Made by a program: the position numbers and the translations under genes
The notes under the pieces: model-generated
What the model was told of the DNA's origin: nothing
The model's database searches: none
What the model saw: only the letters and a program-made list of their open reading frames with translations
Assembly: GCA_003132025.1 (NCBI GenBank)
Contig: PKWJ01000014.1
Span: 19,553 to 55,169, forward strand
Source of the DNA: Gammaproteobacteria bacterium
Lineage (GTDB): Bacteria; Pseudomonadota; Gammaproteobacteria; Steroidobacterales; Steroidobacteraceae
DNA length: 35,617 nucleotides
Direction of reading: 5' to 3'
In this document: positions 1 through 7,812 of the stretch, one piece after another
Position numbering within the stretch: the stretch's first letter is position 1
How the letters are laid out: the number at the start of each line of letters is the position of its first letter

Positions 1-537
1 CGCCGCCTGGGGCTGCTGCTGCAGGATCGTGAAGAATCGCTGGCGCTGAGCGCGCTGGAATCGGCCCTTATCGGCCGCCATCCGCATCTGAAGTTCTGGC
101 AGCGCGAAGGCATTGAGGATCTGGCGATCGCGCAGGCAGCACTCAAGCGCGTGGGACTTGCCGATTTCGCGCGCCGATCGGTCGCAACGCTGTCCGGCGG
201 TGAGCAGCGTCGCGCTGCCATGGCCTCGCTCCTGACGCAGCAACCGCAGGTCTACCTGCTGGACGAACCCACCAACCACCTGGATCCGCATCACCAGATC
301 CAGGTGCTCGAGCTGTTTCGGGCGCTGTGCCGCGAGGGCGCGAGCGTGATCGCGACGCTGCACGATCCGACGCTGGCCGAGCGCTTTGCCGATCGTGCGC
401 TGCTGCTGTACGGCGACGGCCGCTTCCGCCTGGGGCCGGTGGCCGAGGTACTCACACCGGAAGAACTCTCGGCGCTGTACCTGACACCGATCTGCGCCAT
501 CGGCGCGCCGCCAAGGCGCGCCTTCATCCCCTCATAA
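1..537 (+). CDS. btuD: ABC transporter ATP-binding protein, BtuD/FecE type (5' end cut by window)
   Basis: The reading frame is open from base 1, so the N-terminus with Walker A lies outside the window. Visible in order are a Q-loop (LLLQD), the ABC signature LSGGEQRR, Walker B with D-loop (VYLLDEPTNHLD) and the H-loop His (ATLHDP). The family energises import of cobalamin or ferric siderophores through a BtuCD/FecCD-type permease at the inner membrane. The assignment to cobalamin is inference from context: a cobalamin riboswitch, a BtuB-type receptor and a PduO-type adenosyltransferase follow a few kilobases downstream. The permease and binding protein would be expected to the left of the window. 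The 3' end overlaps the convergent phosphatase gene by 14 bp. A siderophore or haem ATPase is the main alternative. Confidence 0.8.
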   Translation, partial: RRLGLLLQDREESLALSALESALIGRHPHLKFWQREGIEDLAIAQAALKRVGLADFARRSVATLSGGEQRRAAMASLLTQQPQVYLLDEPTNHLDPHHQIQVLELFRALCREGASVIATLHDPTLAERFADRALLLYGDGRFRLGPVAEVLTPEELSALYLTPICAIGAPPRRAFIPS

Positions 538-1291
538 CACCAAGGATCGGTGCGTGCAGCGCGCCGTTGGTGGCCAGGATGGTGGTGCTCGCAAGGCCGA
601 TCTCGGCACCGGCCAGATCCGTGACCGTGCCGCCGGCCTCGCGCACGATCACCGTCAGCGCCGCGATGTCCAGGATATTCACGTCCGACTCCAGTACCGC
701 GTCGAGCGAGCCGCGCGCCAGCAGATGGTAGTGCAGGAAATCGCCGTAGCCGCGCAGCCGATTGACCTGTCCGACCAGCACACCGAAGCGCGACCACTCG
801 GCATCCGATGCCGCCAGCGTCTTGAGATTCCCGGCCGACAGGATGGCGCCGCCCAGTTCCTTCACGGCGCTCACCCGCAGCGGCTTGCCATCCAGCTGCG
901 CACCGCCGCCCCGCTCGGCCCACGCGATCTCGCCATAAGCGGGGGCCGAGGACACGCCCAGCACCAGCTTACCGCCGCGCAGCAGAGCGATCTGGGTGGA
1001 GAAGAACGGGCAGTCGCGCACGAACGACTTGGTGCCATCGATCGGATCCACCAGCCAGATGTTGTCCGCATCCATCGCGTGCCGGCCGGTTTCCTCGCCG
1101 TAGAAACCGTAGTCGGGAAAGCGTGACTGCAGGATCTGCCGGATTGCCTGTTCCGCGCGTACGTCGGCTTCGGTGACCGGCGACTTGTCGGCCTTGAGCG
1201 TGACTTCAAGATTGCGCCGATAGAGTCCCTGGATGACTTCGGCCGCGGCGTGCGCAGCCTCGAGTGCGGCCTGCAATTCTATGGATGGCAT
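524..1291 (-). CDS. Inositol-monophosphatase-family phosphatase (HisN-like)
   Basis: This is a 255-residue member of the Mg-dependent, Li-sensitive FIG superfamily. The metal motifs are seen in order: GEE (65-67), WLVDPIDGT (79-87, metal Asp82 and Asp85) and a final Asp208 in ILDIAAL, where most family members have W-D rather than L-D. The KADKSPVTEAD segment (33-43) resembles histidinol-phosphatases of the HisN type, but inositol monophosphatase or 3'(2'),5'-bisphosphate nucleotidase activity cannot be excluded. An ATG at 1366 is in frame, but it would overlap the upstream araC-type gene and adds a 25-residue extension with no family resemblance, so the start at 1291 is preferred. It lies 28 bp downstream of the araC-type gene on the same strand and may be cotranscribed. 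Confidence 0.85.
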   Translation of the reverse strand: MPSIELQAALEAAHAAAEVIQGLYRRNLEVTLKADKSPVTEADVRAEQAIRQILQSRFPDYGFYGEETGRHAMDADNIWLVDPIDGTKSFVRDCPFFSTQIALLRGGKLVLGVSSAPAYGEIAWAERGGGAQLDGKPLRVSAVKELGGAILSAGNLKTLAASDAEWSRFGVLVGQVNRLRGYGDFLHYHLLARGSLDAVLESDVNILDIAALTVIVREAGGTVTDLAGAEIGLASTTILATNGALHAPILGVMRG

Positions 1292-1319
1292 GATCGGTGC
1301 CGGCAGCGGTTGGGAGCTG

Positions 1320-2258
1320 TCATCCGCGCACATCAGCCTGCAATGGACTCGAGCGGCCACGGCCATATTGCCGCGGCGAACGGCCCATGACCCTCTTGAA
1401 CGCGGTACTGAAGGCGCTTTCGGATTCGTAGCTGAGCGACAGGGCGATGATGGATATGGGATCGCTGGTATTGGTCAGTTTGTCCGCGGCCAACAGCATT
1501 CGCCAACGCATCAGGTACTCCAAGGGTGACGCCCCAACTTTCTTTTTGAATTTCAGGGCGAAGATTGATCGCGACATGCCGGCGCGTTCCGCCAGCTCGC
1601 CCAATGTCCAGCGATGCGACGGATCATCGTGCATGGCATTGATCGCTGCGGCCAGCTGTTTATCTGCCAGCGCGAACAGCCAGCCGACGTTTCCATTGAA
1701 GTCTTCCGCCTGGCCCAGCCGCAGGGCTTGAACCAACATCATGTGGGCGAGGTGTTGTGCCACCAGAAAACTGCCAGGCTGGTGCTCGCGCAACTCCTGC
1801 ATCATGCGCTCCACCGACCAACGCATCGCCGCCTTATCCGACTCTTTACAGATATGCACGACAGGCGGAAGCATCCCCAACAGGATGCGGGCATGATTGC
1901 CGCTGACGCCAAAGCGGCTCCCGACAAGAAAGAATTCGCCGCCGCCGTTGTACGACACGACGCCGCCATAGCGCGCAGGAGTGAAAATCGGGCCGGCGTC
2001 GGCCGGCGCCAGCGTCAGGTCGCTGGCAAGGCGGAAAGGCCGCCCGCTCGCCAGCACGAAGCAGTCCCCACTCTTTAGACGTACCGCGTCAGGCACTCCG
2101 TCGACGGACATCCAGCACTGACCGGAAACCACCGCATAGCATTTGATGAAATCTTGCTGGTCGCGGAACTGGATCGACCAGTCTCCGCCCGCATCAAAGC
2201 CGGCGGACACATAACTGCGCGGCTTCAGCAGCGACAGGACATCGGAGAGTGGATCCAC
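1320..2258 (-). CDS. AraC-family transcriptional regulator with N-terminal cupin domain
   Basis: This 312-residue protein has a GTG start. An N-terminal cupin-type effector domain (roughly 10-190, of the kind found in AraC regulators beside redox enzymes) is followed by an AraC double helix-turn-helix at about 215-305. The first HTH reads WTLGELAERAGMSRSIFALKFK and the second covers the SYESESAFSTAFKRVMGRSPRQY region, both matching the AraC consensus well. It is divergent from the SDR gene, with about 120 bp between them, an arrangement typical of a regulator controlling its neighbour. The effector is unknown. Autoregulation and control of the SDR gene are inferred from position only. Confidence 0.9.
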   Translation of the reverse strand: MDPLSDVLSLLKPRSYVSAGFDAGGDWSIQFRDQQDFIKCYAVVSGQCWMSVDGVPDAVRLKSGDCFVLASGRPFRLASDLTLAPADAGPIFTPARYGGVVSYNGGGEFFLVGSRFGVSGNHARILLGMLPPVVHICKESDKAAMRWSVERMMQELREHQPGSFLVAQHLAHMMLVQALRLGQAEDFNGNVGWLFALADKQLAAAINAMHDDPSHRWTLGELAERAGMSRSIFALKFKKKVGASPLEYLMRWRMLLAADKLTNTSDPISIIALSLSYESESAFSTAFKRVMGRSPRQYGRGRSSPLQADVRG

Positions 2259-2379
2259 AGGCCATCCGGACGATTGCGAAGATAATACGGACTTTAGAGC
2301 ATAGATCGTCTTTCCTCAATCAAATACCGTGGGTGTCACGGGATCGCGAGTGCGGTCACACAGTAAAGGAGGAGGCGTC

Positions 2380-3279
2380 ATGCGTGTCTTTGTCACCGGT
2401 GCTACAGGCTTTATCGGTTCCGCCATTGTTCAGGAGCTCATTACCGCGGGCCATCAGGTCATCGGCCTTGCTCGCTCAGACGGCGCCGCCAAATCTCTTA
2501 TCGCCGCTGGTGCCCAGGCGCATCGAGGCGATCTTGAAGACCTGGAGAGCTTGCGCCATGGGGCAGCCATGTCGGATGGGGTGATTCACACCGGCTTCAT
2601 CCATGACTTCTCGAAATTCAAGGAAGTCTGCGAGACCGACCGGCATGCCATTGAGGCTCTCGGCTTCGCACTTGCCGGCTCGAACCGCCCTTTAATCATC
2701 ACCTCCGGAATCGGGATTCTTCCACCCGGTGGGCTTGCCACCGAGGAAACGATGCCTGCTACCGGGCCCACATCTCACCCTCGTGCAGCTTCGGAGCACG
2801 CGGCAGATTCAGTGGCGGACCGTGGCGGGCGCGTTTCGGTGGTACGCCTTCCGCCATCGGTCCATGGTGATGGTGATCATGGCTTCGTTCCAACCCTCAT
2901 CAGGATTGCGCGTGAAAAAGGCGCGTCAGTCTACGCAGGCGACGGACTCAATCGCTGGCCTGCGGTGCACCGACTCGATGCTGCCCATCTGTTCAGGCTT
3001 GCACTCGAAAAGGCTTCTGCTGCGGGGACTCGGTATCACGGCGTCGCTGAAGAGGGCGTTGCATTTCGGGATATTGCCGAAGTGATCGGCCGACACTTGA
3101 GCATTCCTGTGGTATCCAGATCACCCGAGGCGGCGGCTCAGCACTTTGGCTGGTTTGCGCACTTCGCAGCGATGAACACCCCGGCTTCAAGTGAGCGAAC
3201 TCGAGCCATGCTGGGGTGGCAGCCGATGCAGCCTGGACTGATTCCCGATCTCGCCCGGCCGAGCTATTTCAAAACCTGA
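2380..3279 (+). CDS. Atypical SDR-family NAD(P)-dependent oxidoreductase/epimerase
   Basis: This 299-residue Rossmann-fold protein opens with the nucleotide-binding motif VTGATGFIG (5-13) and a probable cofactor-selecting LARSD (29-33). The start at 2380 is chosen because a strong Shine-Dalgarno, TAAAGGAGG (2364-2372), sits 7 bp upstream. The ITSGIG strand carries the usual active-site Ser, but the canonical YxxxK is not visible: its position holds HPRAASE. This fits extended or atypical SDRs, whose substrates are usually unknown. By eye the base composition is less GC-rich than in neighbouring housekeeping genes, a possible sign of transfer together with its divergent regulator. It converges on the TIR gene with an 11-bp gap. 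Confidence 0.88.
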   Translation: MRVFVTGATGFIGSAIVQELITAGHQVIGLARSDGAAKSLIAAGAQAHRGDLEDLESLRHGAAMSDGVIHTGFIHDFSKFKEVCETDRHAIEALGFALAGSNRPLIITSGIGILPPGGLATEETMPATGPTSHPRAASEHAADSVADRGGRVSVVRLPPSVHGDGDHGFVPTLIRIAREKGASVYAGDGLNRWPAVHRLDAAHLFRLALEKASAAGTRYHGVAEEGVAFRDIAEVIGRHLSIPVVSRSPEAAAQHFGWFAHFAAMNTPASSERTRAMLGWQPMQPGLIPDLARPSYFKT

Positions 3280-3290
3280 GATGCCATGGT

Positions 3291-4295
3291 CTACAGCAAA
3301 TTCATCTTGCGAAGCAATGCGTCGAATCTCTGATCAGCGCGCAGGCTGCGAAGATCTCGATCGGAGCGCATCAGGCTTGGCTGGGCCTCGCCATTTTCCA
3401 CGGCGCGATCCAGCCACTTGAACGCTTCGTCTTCGTTCTTGCCCTTGAACTGGAACGAGGACGTTCTGGCGATGACCTTCAGATCGGCGCTATGCGCCAG
3501 CCGATCGATGAGTTCCTCGGACAGGCCATCCGAGAAATACTCCTGATCCTTCTTCTCGCTCATGTCCACGAACGGCAGCACCGCGATCGACTTTTCGGGA
3601 CCCGGCGCCTCAGGCAAGCTCGCGGGTACCGAGGTCGTCACCGGGGTCGCCGACGCGGGTCCTGCCCTGCGTGCCGACAGCCAGATTCTATCGGCGACGA
3701 ACCCGACGATCGCCAGCGCCACCAGCACCACGAGCGTCATGGTCATGCGATTGAAGGAGCGCCCGGGCGTCTTGCGAGCAGGGGCCCGTAAATCGGGTGC
3801 CGCGATCGTTGCATGGGCAGGCGGCGCGCCCGCGATAACGCGGCGCACGGCGGTCAGTAGCTTTGGCAGTGCGCTGGCAAGCCCGTCGCTGCCCACATCC
3901 AGCCACTGCGAGGTATTGAGAAAATACTCCAGGGCCGCTGGCAACGGCACCTGGTCGATGCGAAGCGTCAGGACCGGATGCCGCTTCGAGGTCGCGCGTT
4001 CCACTTCCCGGAGCACGTGAGGCGAGGCTACGGCGCTTTGCGACAGAACGATAATGATGGCCTTGGACGTATCGATCGCGCGCACGATCGCGTCGGCGTA
4101 GAAGTCACCGGGCAGCACATCGCGCGGCGCAACCCAGCAGGTGACACCCCCGCGTTCCAGGGCAGCACAGACAGCGTCGGCAACGGCGACGTCCGGCGAG
4201 GCGTAGCTTATGAAGACATAGGGCGTTGCCGCTGAATCGCGCGGTGCGGCGGGCGCTGCGCCAGTTACCGGTATGTCGCCGCCGCCCTCGCCCAT
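3291..4295 (-). CDS. TIR domain - transmembrane - truncated TolB-like protein (internally deleted)
   Basis: This 334-residue protein has a TIR_2-like domain at about 25-132. It has the opening strand YVFISYASPD, the BB-loop-like CWVAPRDVLPGDF and a candidate NADase Glu97 in SPHVLREVE. One transmembrane helix follows at about 185-206, then a Pro/Ala linker and the first 50 residues of a TolB-like module (SIAVLPFVDMSEKKDQEYF to FQFKGKNED, 235-289). Instead of the rest of that module and its TPR array, the sequence jumps in frame to what looks like a terminal TPR tail (AFKWLDRAVEN to LLRKMNLL). Compared with the TolB/TPR protein at 21137-23041, about 360 residues are missing. An in-frame ATG at 4352 exists, but GAGGA 8 bp upstream of 4295 favours 4295. 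The TIR may cleave NAD or act as a scaffold; the function is unknown. Confidence 0.8.
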   Translation of the reverse strand: MGEGGGDIPVTGAAPAAPRDSAATPYVFISYASPDVAVADAVCAALERGGVTCWVAPRDVLPGDFYADAIVRAIDTSKAIIIVLSQSAVASPHVLREVERATSKRHPVLTLRIDQVPLPAALEYFLNTSQWLDVGSDGLASALPKLLTAVRRVIAGAPPAHATIAAPDLRAPARKTPGRSFNRMTMTLVVLVALAIVGFVADRIWLSARRAGPASATPVTTSVPASLPEAPGPEKSIAVLPFVDMSEKKDQEYFSDGLSEELIDRLAHSADLKVIARTSSFQFKGKNEDEAFKWLDRAVENGEAQPSLMRSDRDLRSLRADQRFDALLRKMNLL

Positions 4296-4374
4296 GTCGC
4301 CTGTCCTCAACTGCAGGTGAGGGATGGTCGCGGATGCTCCGGGCGTTGGCAACAGGCGCTCGATCCTGCGCGCG

Positions 4375-4404
4375 TTGACACGGACCGCGATGCTTGCCTA
4401 AAGT
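4375..4404 (+). promoter_or_regulatory. Probable sigma-70 promoter of the btuB riboswitch transcript
   Basis: A perfect -35 hexamer TTGACA (4375-4380) is followed after 18 bp by TAAAGT (4399-4404, four of six matches to the -10 consensus). Transcription would begin near 4411, where the conserved cobalamin riboswitch sequence starts. This agreement in position is the main support. Confidence 0.6.
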
Positions 4405-4410
4405 CCGTCC

Positions 4411-4590
4411 CTCGTCAGGTGCTCGGGAAGCCGGTGACGCGCGATCTTCGCGCCATTCCGGCGCTGCCCCCGCAACGGTAAGCGATACGACACTGCATCA
4501 ATAGCCACTGCGCCGTGAAGGTGTGGGAAGGCGATGCAGCTGGCCCCCAAAGGGCCGCGTGCGCAAGCCCGGAGACCGGCCTGGCGAACT
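4411..4590 (+). promoter_or_regulatory. Cobalamin (adenosylcobalamin) riboswitch
   Basis: The leader shows the conserved landmarks in order: GGTGCTCGGGAAGCCGGTGA near 4419, the core GCTGCCCCCGCAACGGTAAG (4463-4482), CACTGCG (4506-4512), GTGGGAAGGCG (4522-4532) and a B12 box AAGCCCGGAGACCGGCCTG (4565-4583). The family folds around cobalamin and shuts off expression when the vitamin is plentiful. It lies directly upstream of the BtuB-type receptor and probably controls the downstream adenosyltransferase gene as well. An ATG at 4534 is in frame with btuB but lies inside the aptamer, so it should not be used as the gene start. Confidence 0.95.
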
Positions 4591-4609
4591 TGTTCCCGGA
4601 TCGCGCGGT

Positions 4610-4630
4610 GGGCGTCTCGGGCAGGCGCCC
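4610..4630 (+). promoter_or_regulatory. Hairpin downstream of the B12 aptamer, possible expression platform
   Basis: An inverted repeat GGGCG (4610-4614) / CGCCC (4626-4630) follows the aptamer by about 20 bases. No U-run follows, so it is not a classical intrinsic terminator. It could be part of a switch acting on translation or on Rho, but the ribosome site of btuB lies 70 bases further on, so the mechanism is unclear. Confidence 0.3.
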
Positions 4631-4716
4631 GGAAAGCCTCCCCTTGTCATCCCTCGTCGCGTTTCGGGTGTTTAACGCTTCGGGCCATGCGGGCGTGCAT
4701 GGAAGGGCTGCCAACA

Positions 4717-6603
4717 ATGATCTCCTACCGTACGGCGATTCTCATCGCCTTTCTGACTCCCGTGATCAACTCCCAGGCTGCACGAGCCGATGACAGCGGC
4801 ACTTCGCTGAGCGAGATGATCGTCACCGCCACACGCGTTCCGGAGCCCGCCGATCAGGCGCTGGAACCGGTGATCGTGATCGACCGGGCGGCACTCGAGG
4901 ATTCCCTCGCCATCGACGTGGGTGACGTACTGCGCTTTCATGCCGGAATCGACATCGACCGCAGCGGCGGTCCGGGTCAACCCCTGACGGTGTTCATCCG
5001 CGGCGCCAACAGCGATCAGTCGATCGTGATGATCGACGGCGTGCGCATCAATTCGGGAACGCAGGCACTGGCGCCGTTGATGAACATCTCGCCGGAGTTG
5101 TTCGACAGCATCGAGATCGTCAAGGGTCCGCGCTCGGCGATCTACGGCACCGATGCCATCGGCGGAGTCATCAACCTGATCACGCGTACCGGCGGCGCGT
5201 CCGGCGCCGACGTGATGCTCGACTACGGCCGATACGGCACCGGCGAATTCGCCGTGGACGGCAACTATACGGTCGACCAGACCAGCGTACAGGCGGCATT
5301 CACCGGCCAGCAGAGCGCGGGCTTCCCGACCTACGCCGGCGACCCGATCGATGCCGGCTATAAAAACCTGTCGGGCACCGCGGCCATCACCACCCACCTC
5401 GACGGATTCGAGCTGGGCGCGCGCTACTACCAGGCGACCGGCGCCACGCAATACGCCAACGCCAACTACAACGCCGACTTCACCGCGTTCGAATCCTTTA
5501 CGCCTCTGAATGAGGAGTTCTCCAACAGTCTGTGGGCGCTGCATGCCAGCGGTGATCTGACCGCCATCTGGCACATGCGGTTGACCTTGAGCCGCGTGGT
5601 AGATGATCTGCGCCAGGAACAGGCTGATCCGTATGCACCGCCCAATACGGATGACTTCGATTACACCTCGCGCGACACGATCGACTGGCAGAACGATGTG
5701 AAGATCGCCAGCGGCTGGGTCAACCAGACGCTGACCTTCGGCGCCATCGTCTACGACGAAAATACCAATTCGCTGAGCTACGGCACCGGCTATACGATCA
5801 GCACGCACGCGCAGACTTATTACCTGCAGGACCAGCTCGAGATGGGCAGTAATCGCCTGCTGCTTGCGACCGGCCTGGCGCATTACCCGGAATTCGGCGA
5901 TCACCAGACGTGGAACGCCGAGTACGGCTACGCCGTGACGACCGGCACTTTGCTGACGCTGTCGGCGGGAACCGCTTTTCGCGCCCCTTCAGCCACCGAC
6001 CGCTTCGGCTACGGCGGCAACCCGGACCTGCTGCCGGAGAGTTCGCGTAACTTCGAAGTCGGCATCAAGTCCCGTATCGACGAGCACCAGGAAGTGACGT
6101 TGGCGGCGTTTCAGGACACGATCGATGACCTGATCGTGTTCGTCAACGATCCCACCAACCTGCTCTATGGCGGCCAGAACGAGAACGTCGATCGCGCGCG
6201 CATCCGTGGCATCGAGGCCAGTTGGCAGCTGAAGACTGATCCGTGGTCGGTACGCGCGGAAGGCAGCCTGCAGGATCCCCGCGACCTGGTCGACGACTCA
6301 CAGCTGCTGCGCCGAACCAAGCACAGCTTCACGCTCAGTGGCACACGCAAGATCGGCCGGGGTGAGCTCGGCGTGGACATGCTGCTCGCAGGTCCCCGGG
6401 CGGACATCGACGCCGTCACCGGCGATGCGCTGCAGGATGGCGGTTACCTGCTGGCCGGCGTGTACGGCAGATTCAATCTGACTGCGGCATGGTCGTTTAC
6501 CGCCCGACTCGACAACGCACTCAACCGGCATTATGAGCTCGCCAACGGCTACAACACTGCCGGGCGCTCGGCGTCGATTTCCACCCGGTACAGCTTCCGT
6601 TGA
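4717..6603 (+). CDS. btuB: TonB-dependent cobalamin receptor, BtuB-like
   Basis: This is a 628-residue outer-membrane receptor (E. coli BtuB is 614). A signal peptide is visible (residues 1-23, ending SQAARA), then a TonB box region EMIVTATR and a plug domain with the family motifs VFIRGANSDQSIVMIDGVRI and VKGPRSAIYGTDAIGGVINL. A 22-strand barrel follows, closing with an aromatic-rich C-terminus (STRYSFR). The start at 4717 is supported by GGAAGGG (4701-4707) and by the signal peptide beginning there. The upstream cobalamin riboswitch identifies the likely ligand as B12 or another corrinoid. The adenosyltransferase gene follows after 48 bp and is probably on the same transcript. Energy would come from TonB-ExbBD, not necessarily from the TonB-like gene at 33425. 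Confidence 0.93.
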   Translation: MISYRTAILIAFLTPVINSQAARADDSGTSLSEMIVTATRVPEPADQALEPVIVIDRAALEDSLAIDVGDVLRFHAGIDIDRSGGPGQPLTVFIRGANSDQSIVMIDGVRINSGTQALAPLMNISPELFDSIEIVKGPRSAIYGTDAIGGVINLITRTGGASGADVMLDYGRYGTGEFAVDGNYTVDQTSVQAAFTGQQSAGFPTYAGDPIDAGYKNLSGTAAITTHLDGFELGARYYQATGATQYANANYNADFTAFESFTPLNEEFSNSLWALHASGDLTAIWHMRLTLSRVVDDLRQEQADPYAPPNTDDFDYTSRDTIDWQNDVKIASGWVNQTLTFGAIVYDENTNSLSYGTGYTISTHAQTYYLQDQLEMGSNRLLLATGLAHYPEFGDHQTWNAEYGYAVTTGTLLTLSAGTAFRAPSATDRFGYGGNPDLLPESSRNFEVGIKSRIDEHQEVTLAAFQDTIDDLIVFVNDPTNLLYGGQNENVDRARIRGIEASWQLKTDPWSVRAEGSLQDPRDLVDDSQLLRRTKHSFTLSGTRKIGRGELGVDMLLAGPRADIDAVTGDALQDGGYLLAGVYGRFNLTAAWSFTARLDNALNRHYELANGYNTAGRSASISTRYSFR

Positions 6604-6651
6604 TTGTGGGCCGACGGCTTCGGTGCGCCGCGCTGTAGTAAAGTAGCCGCC

Positions 6652-7242
6652 ATGGGCCATCGTCTGTCCAAGATCGTGACGCGCACCGGCGATGACGGCA
6701 GCACCGGCCTCGGCGACGGTACCCGGGTGGCGAAGGATGCGCTGCGCGTGGAGGCGATGGGCAGCGTCGATGAACTCAACTGCGCGCTCGGCGTGCTGCT
6801 GTCGGCGGAGCTTTCCGTCGCCAATGTCCAGGATAGCCTGATCGAGATCCAGCACGACCTGTTCGATCTCGGGGGCGAGCTGGCGATTCCCGGCACGCGG
6901 CTGATCGAACCGCCGCGCGTAGCGTGGCTGGACCAGCAGATCGAGCATTTCAACGCCGGGCTGCCGCCGCTCAAGGAGTTCGTGCTGCCGGGCGGCGGCA
7001 TCGCCGCCTCGGCCTGCCATGTGGCGCGTGCAACCTGCCGGCGCGCCGAGCGTCGCTGCTGGGCGCTGGCGCACAGCGAGAGCGTGGGCGCCGCCTCGCT
7101 GCAATACCTCAATCGCCTGTCGGATCTGCTGTTCGTGCTGGCCCGGGTGCTGGCACGCGCGCACAGCGGCCGCGAACCGCTGTGGCGGCGCAAGCGCGAT
7201 GCGCCGTCAGCCCCTGACGGCTCAGGCCAGAAGCGCCCTTAG
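6652..7242 (+). CDS. pduO: PduO-type corrinoid adenosyltransferase
   Basis: This 196-residue protein converts cob(I)alamin and ATP to adenosylcobalamin in the cytoplasm. It has the N-terminal ATP-binding motif TRTGDDGSTGL (10-20), the VDELNCALG segment (39-47), the Arg-rich helix with RRAERR (130-135) and the C-terminal NRLSDLLFVLAR motif (154-165) of the PduO/MMAB family. An in-frame start at 6604 would directly follow the btuB stop, but homology begins at the ATG at 6652. It probably belongs to the riboswitch-controlled btuB transcript, so uptake and activation of B12 would be regulated together. Its last 21 bp overlap the convergent ampD. Confidence 0.93.
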   Translation: MGHRLSKIVTRTGDDGSTGLGDGTRVAKDALRVEAMGSVDELNCALGVLLSAELSVANVQDSLIEIQHDLFDLGGELAIPGTRLIEPPRVAWLDQQIEHFNAGLPPLKEFVLPGGGIAASACHVARATCRRAERRCWALAHSESVGAASLQYLNRLSDLLFVLARVLARAHSGREPLWRRKRDAPSAPDGSGQKRP

Positions 7243-7782
7243 GCGCGGCCAGTCGAAGGCCGGCCCCGGGTCGGTCTTGCGGCCCGGCGCGATGTCGCTG
7301 TGACCCACCAGGCGCTCGATGCTGAGCGACGGGTACGCGCTGCATAGCGCGCGCACCAACAGCGCCAGCGACCGGTACTGCGGCTCGGCGTAGGCCGTCT
7401 CGTCACTGCCTTCCAGCTCGATGCCCACGGAAAAATCGTTGCAGGCGGCGCGACCCCGGTAGCTCGACTCGCCGGCATGCCAGGCGCGCGCCGCGAACGG
7501 CACATACTGCGTGATCGCCCCATCGCGGCGAATGACCGCATGCGCCGACACCCGCAGCCCCGCTATACCGGCAAAACTCGGGTGTGCCGCGGCCGGCAGG
7601 TTGCCGGTGAACAGGCGGTCGATCCATGGGCCGCCGAACTCCCCGGGCGGCAGGCTGATGCCGTGCACCACCATCAGCTCCGGCAATACCCCCGGTGGCC
7701 GCTGATCGAAATGCGGCGACAGCACCTGGCGCACCCCGGGGATCAGGCCGGTGGCCACATCAATGCTGAGCGTGTTGTGCAT
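7222..7782 (-). CDS. ampD: 1,6-anhydro-N-acetylmuramoyl-L-alanine amidase AmpD
   Basis: This 186-residue cytosolic zinc amidase recycles peptidoglycan by cleaving the peptide from 1,6-anhydro-MurNAc-peptides. In many gammaproteobacteria its loss derepresses AmpC beta-lactamase. Zinc ligands corresponding to the Citrobacter enzyme are His40, His161 and Asp171, with catalytic Glu122 and Lys169 (GRKTDPGPAFDW). The family block ISLPPGEFGGPWIDRLFTG is intact. The residue after the first zinc His is Gly, where enterobacterial AmpD has Asn. The start at 7782 is supported by GAGG about 7 bp upstream and the family length; longer upstream starts run into bioA. It is divergent from bioA by 30 bp. Confidence 0.95.
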   Translation of the reverse strand: MHNTLSIDVATGLIPGVRQVLSPHFDQRPPGVLPELMVVHGISLPPGEFGGPWIDRLFTGNLPAAAHPSFAGIAGLRVSAHAVIRRDGAITQYVPFAARAWHAGESSYRGRAACNDFSVGIELEGSDETAYAEPQYRSLALLVRALCSAYPSLSIERLVGHSDIAPGRKTDPGPAFDWPRLRALLA

Positions 7783-7812
7783 GACAGCCTCGCATGATGC
7801 CAAAATGCGGCC

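Noticed and set aside
4534-4716. N-terminal extension of btuB beginning at 4534
   Set aside because: This start lies inside the cobalamin aptamer and the added residues have no signal peptide; a signal peptide and ribosome site occur at 4717.
4672-5904. 410-residue open frame antisense to btuB
   Set aside because: It mirrors btuB codons, has no recognisable domain, and lies opposite a clear receptor gene; long shadow frames are common in high-GC DNA.
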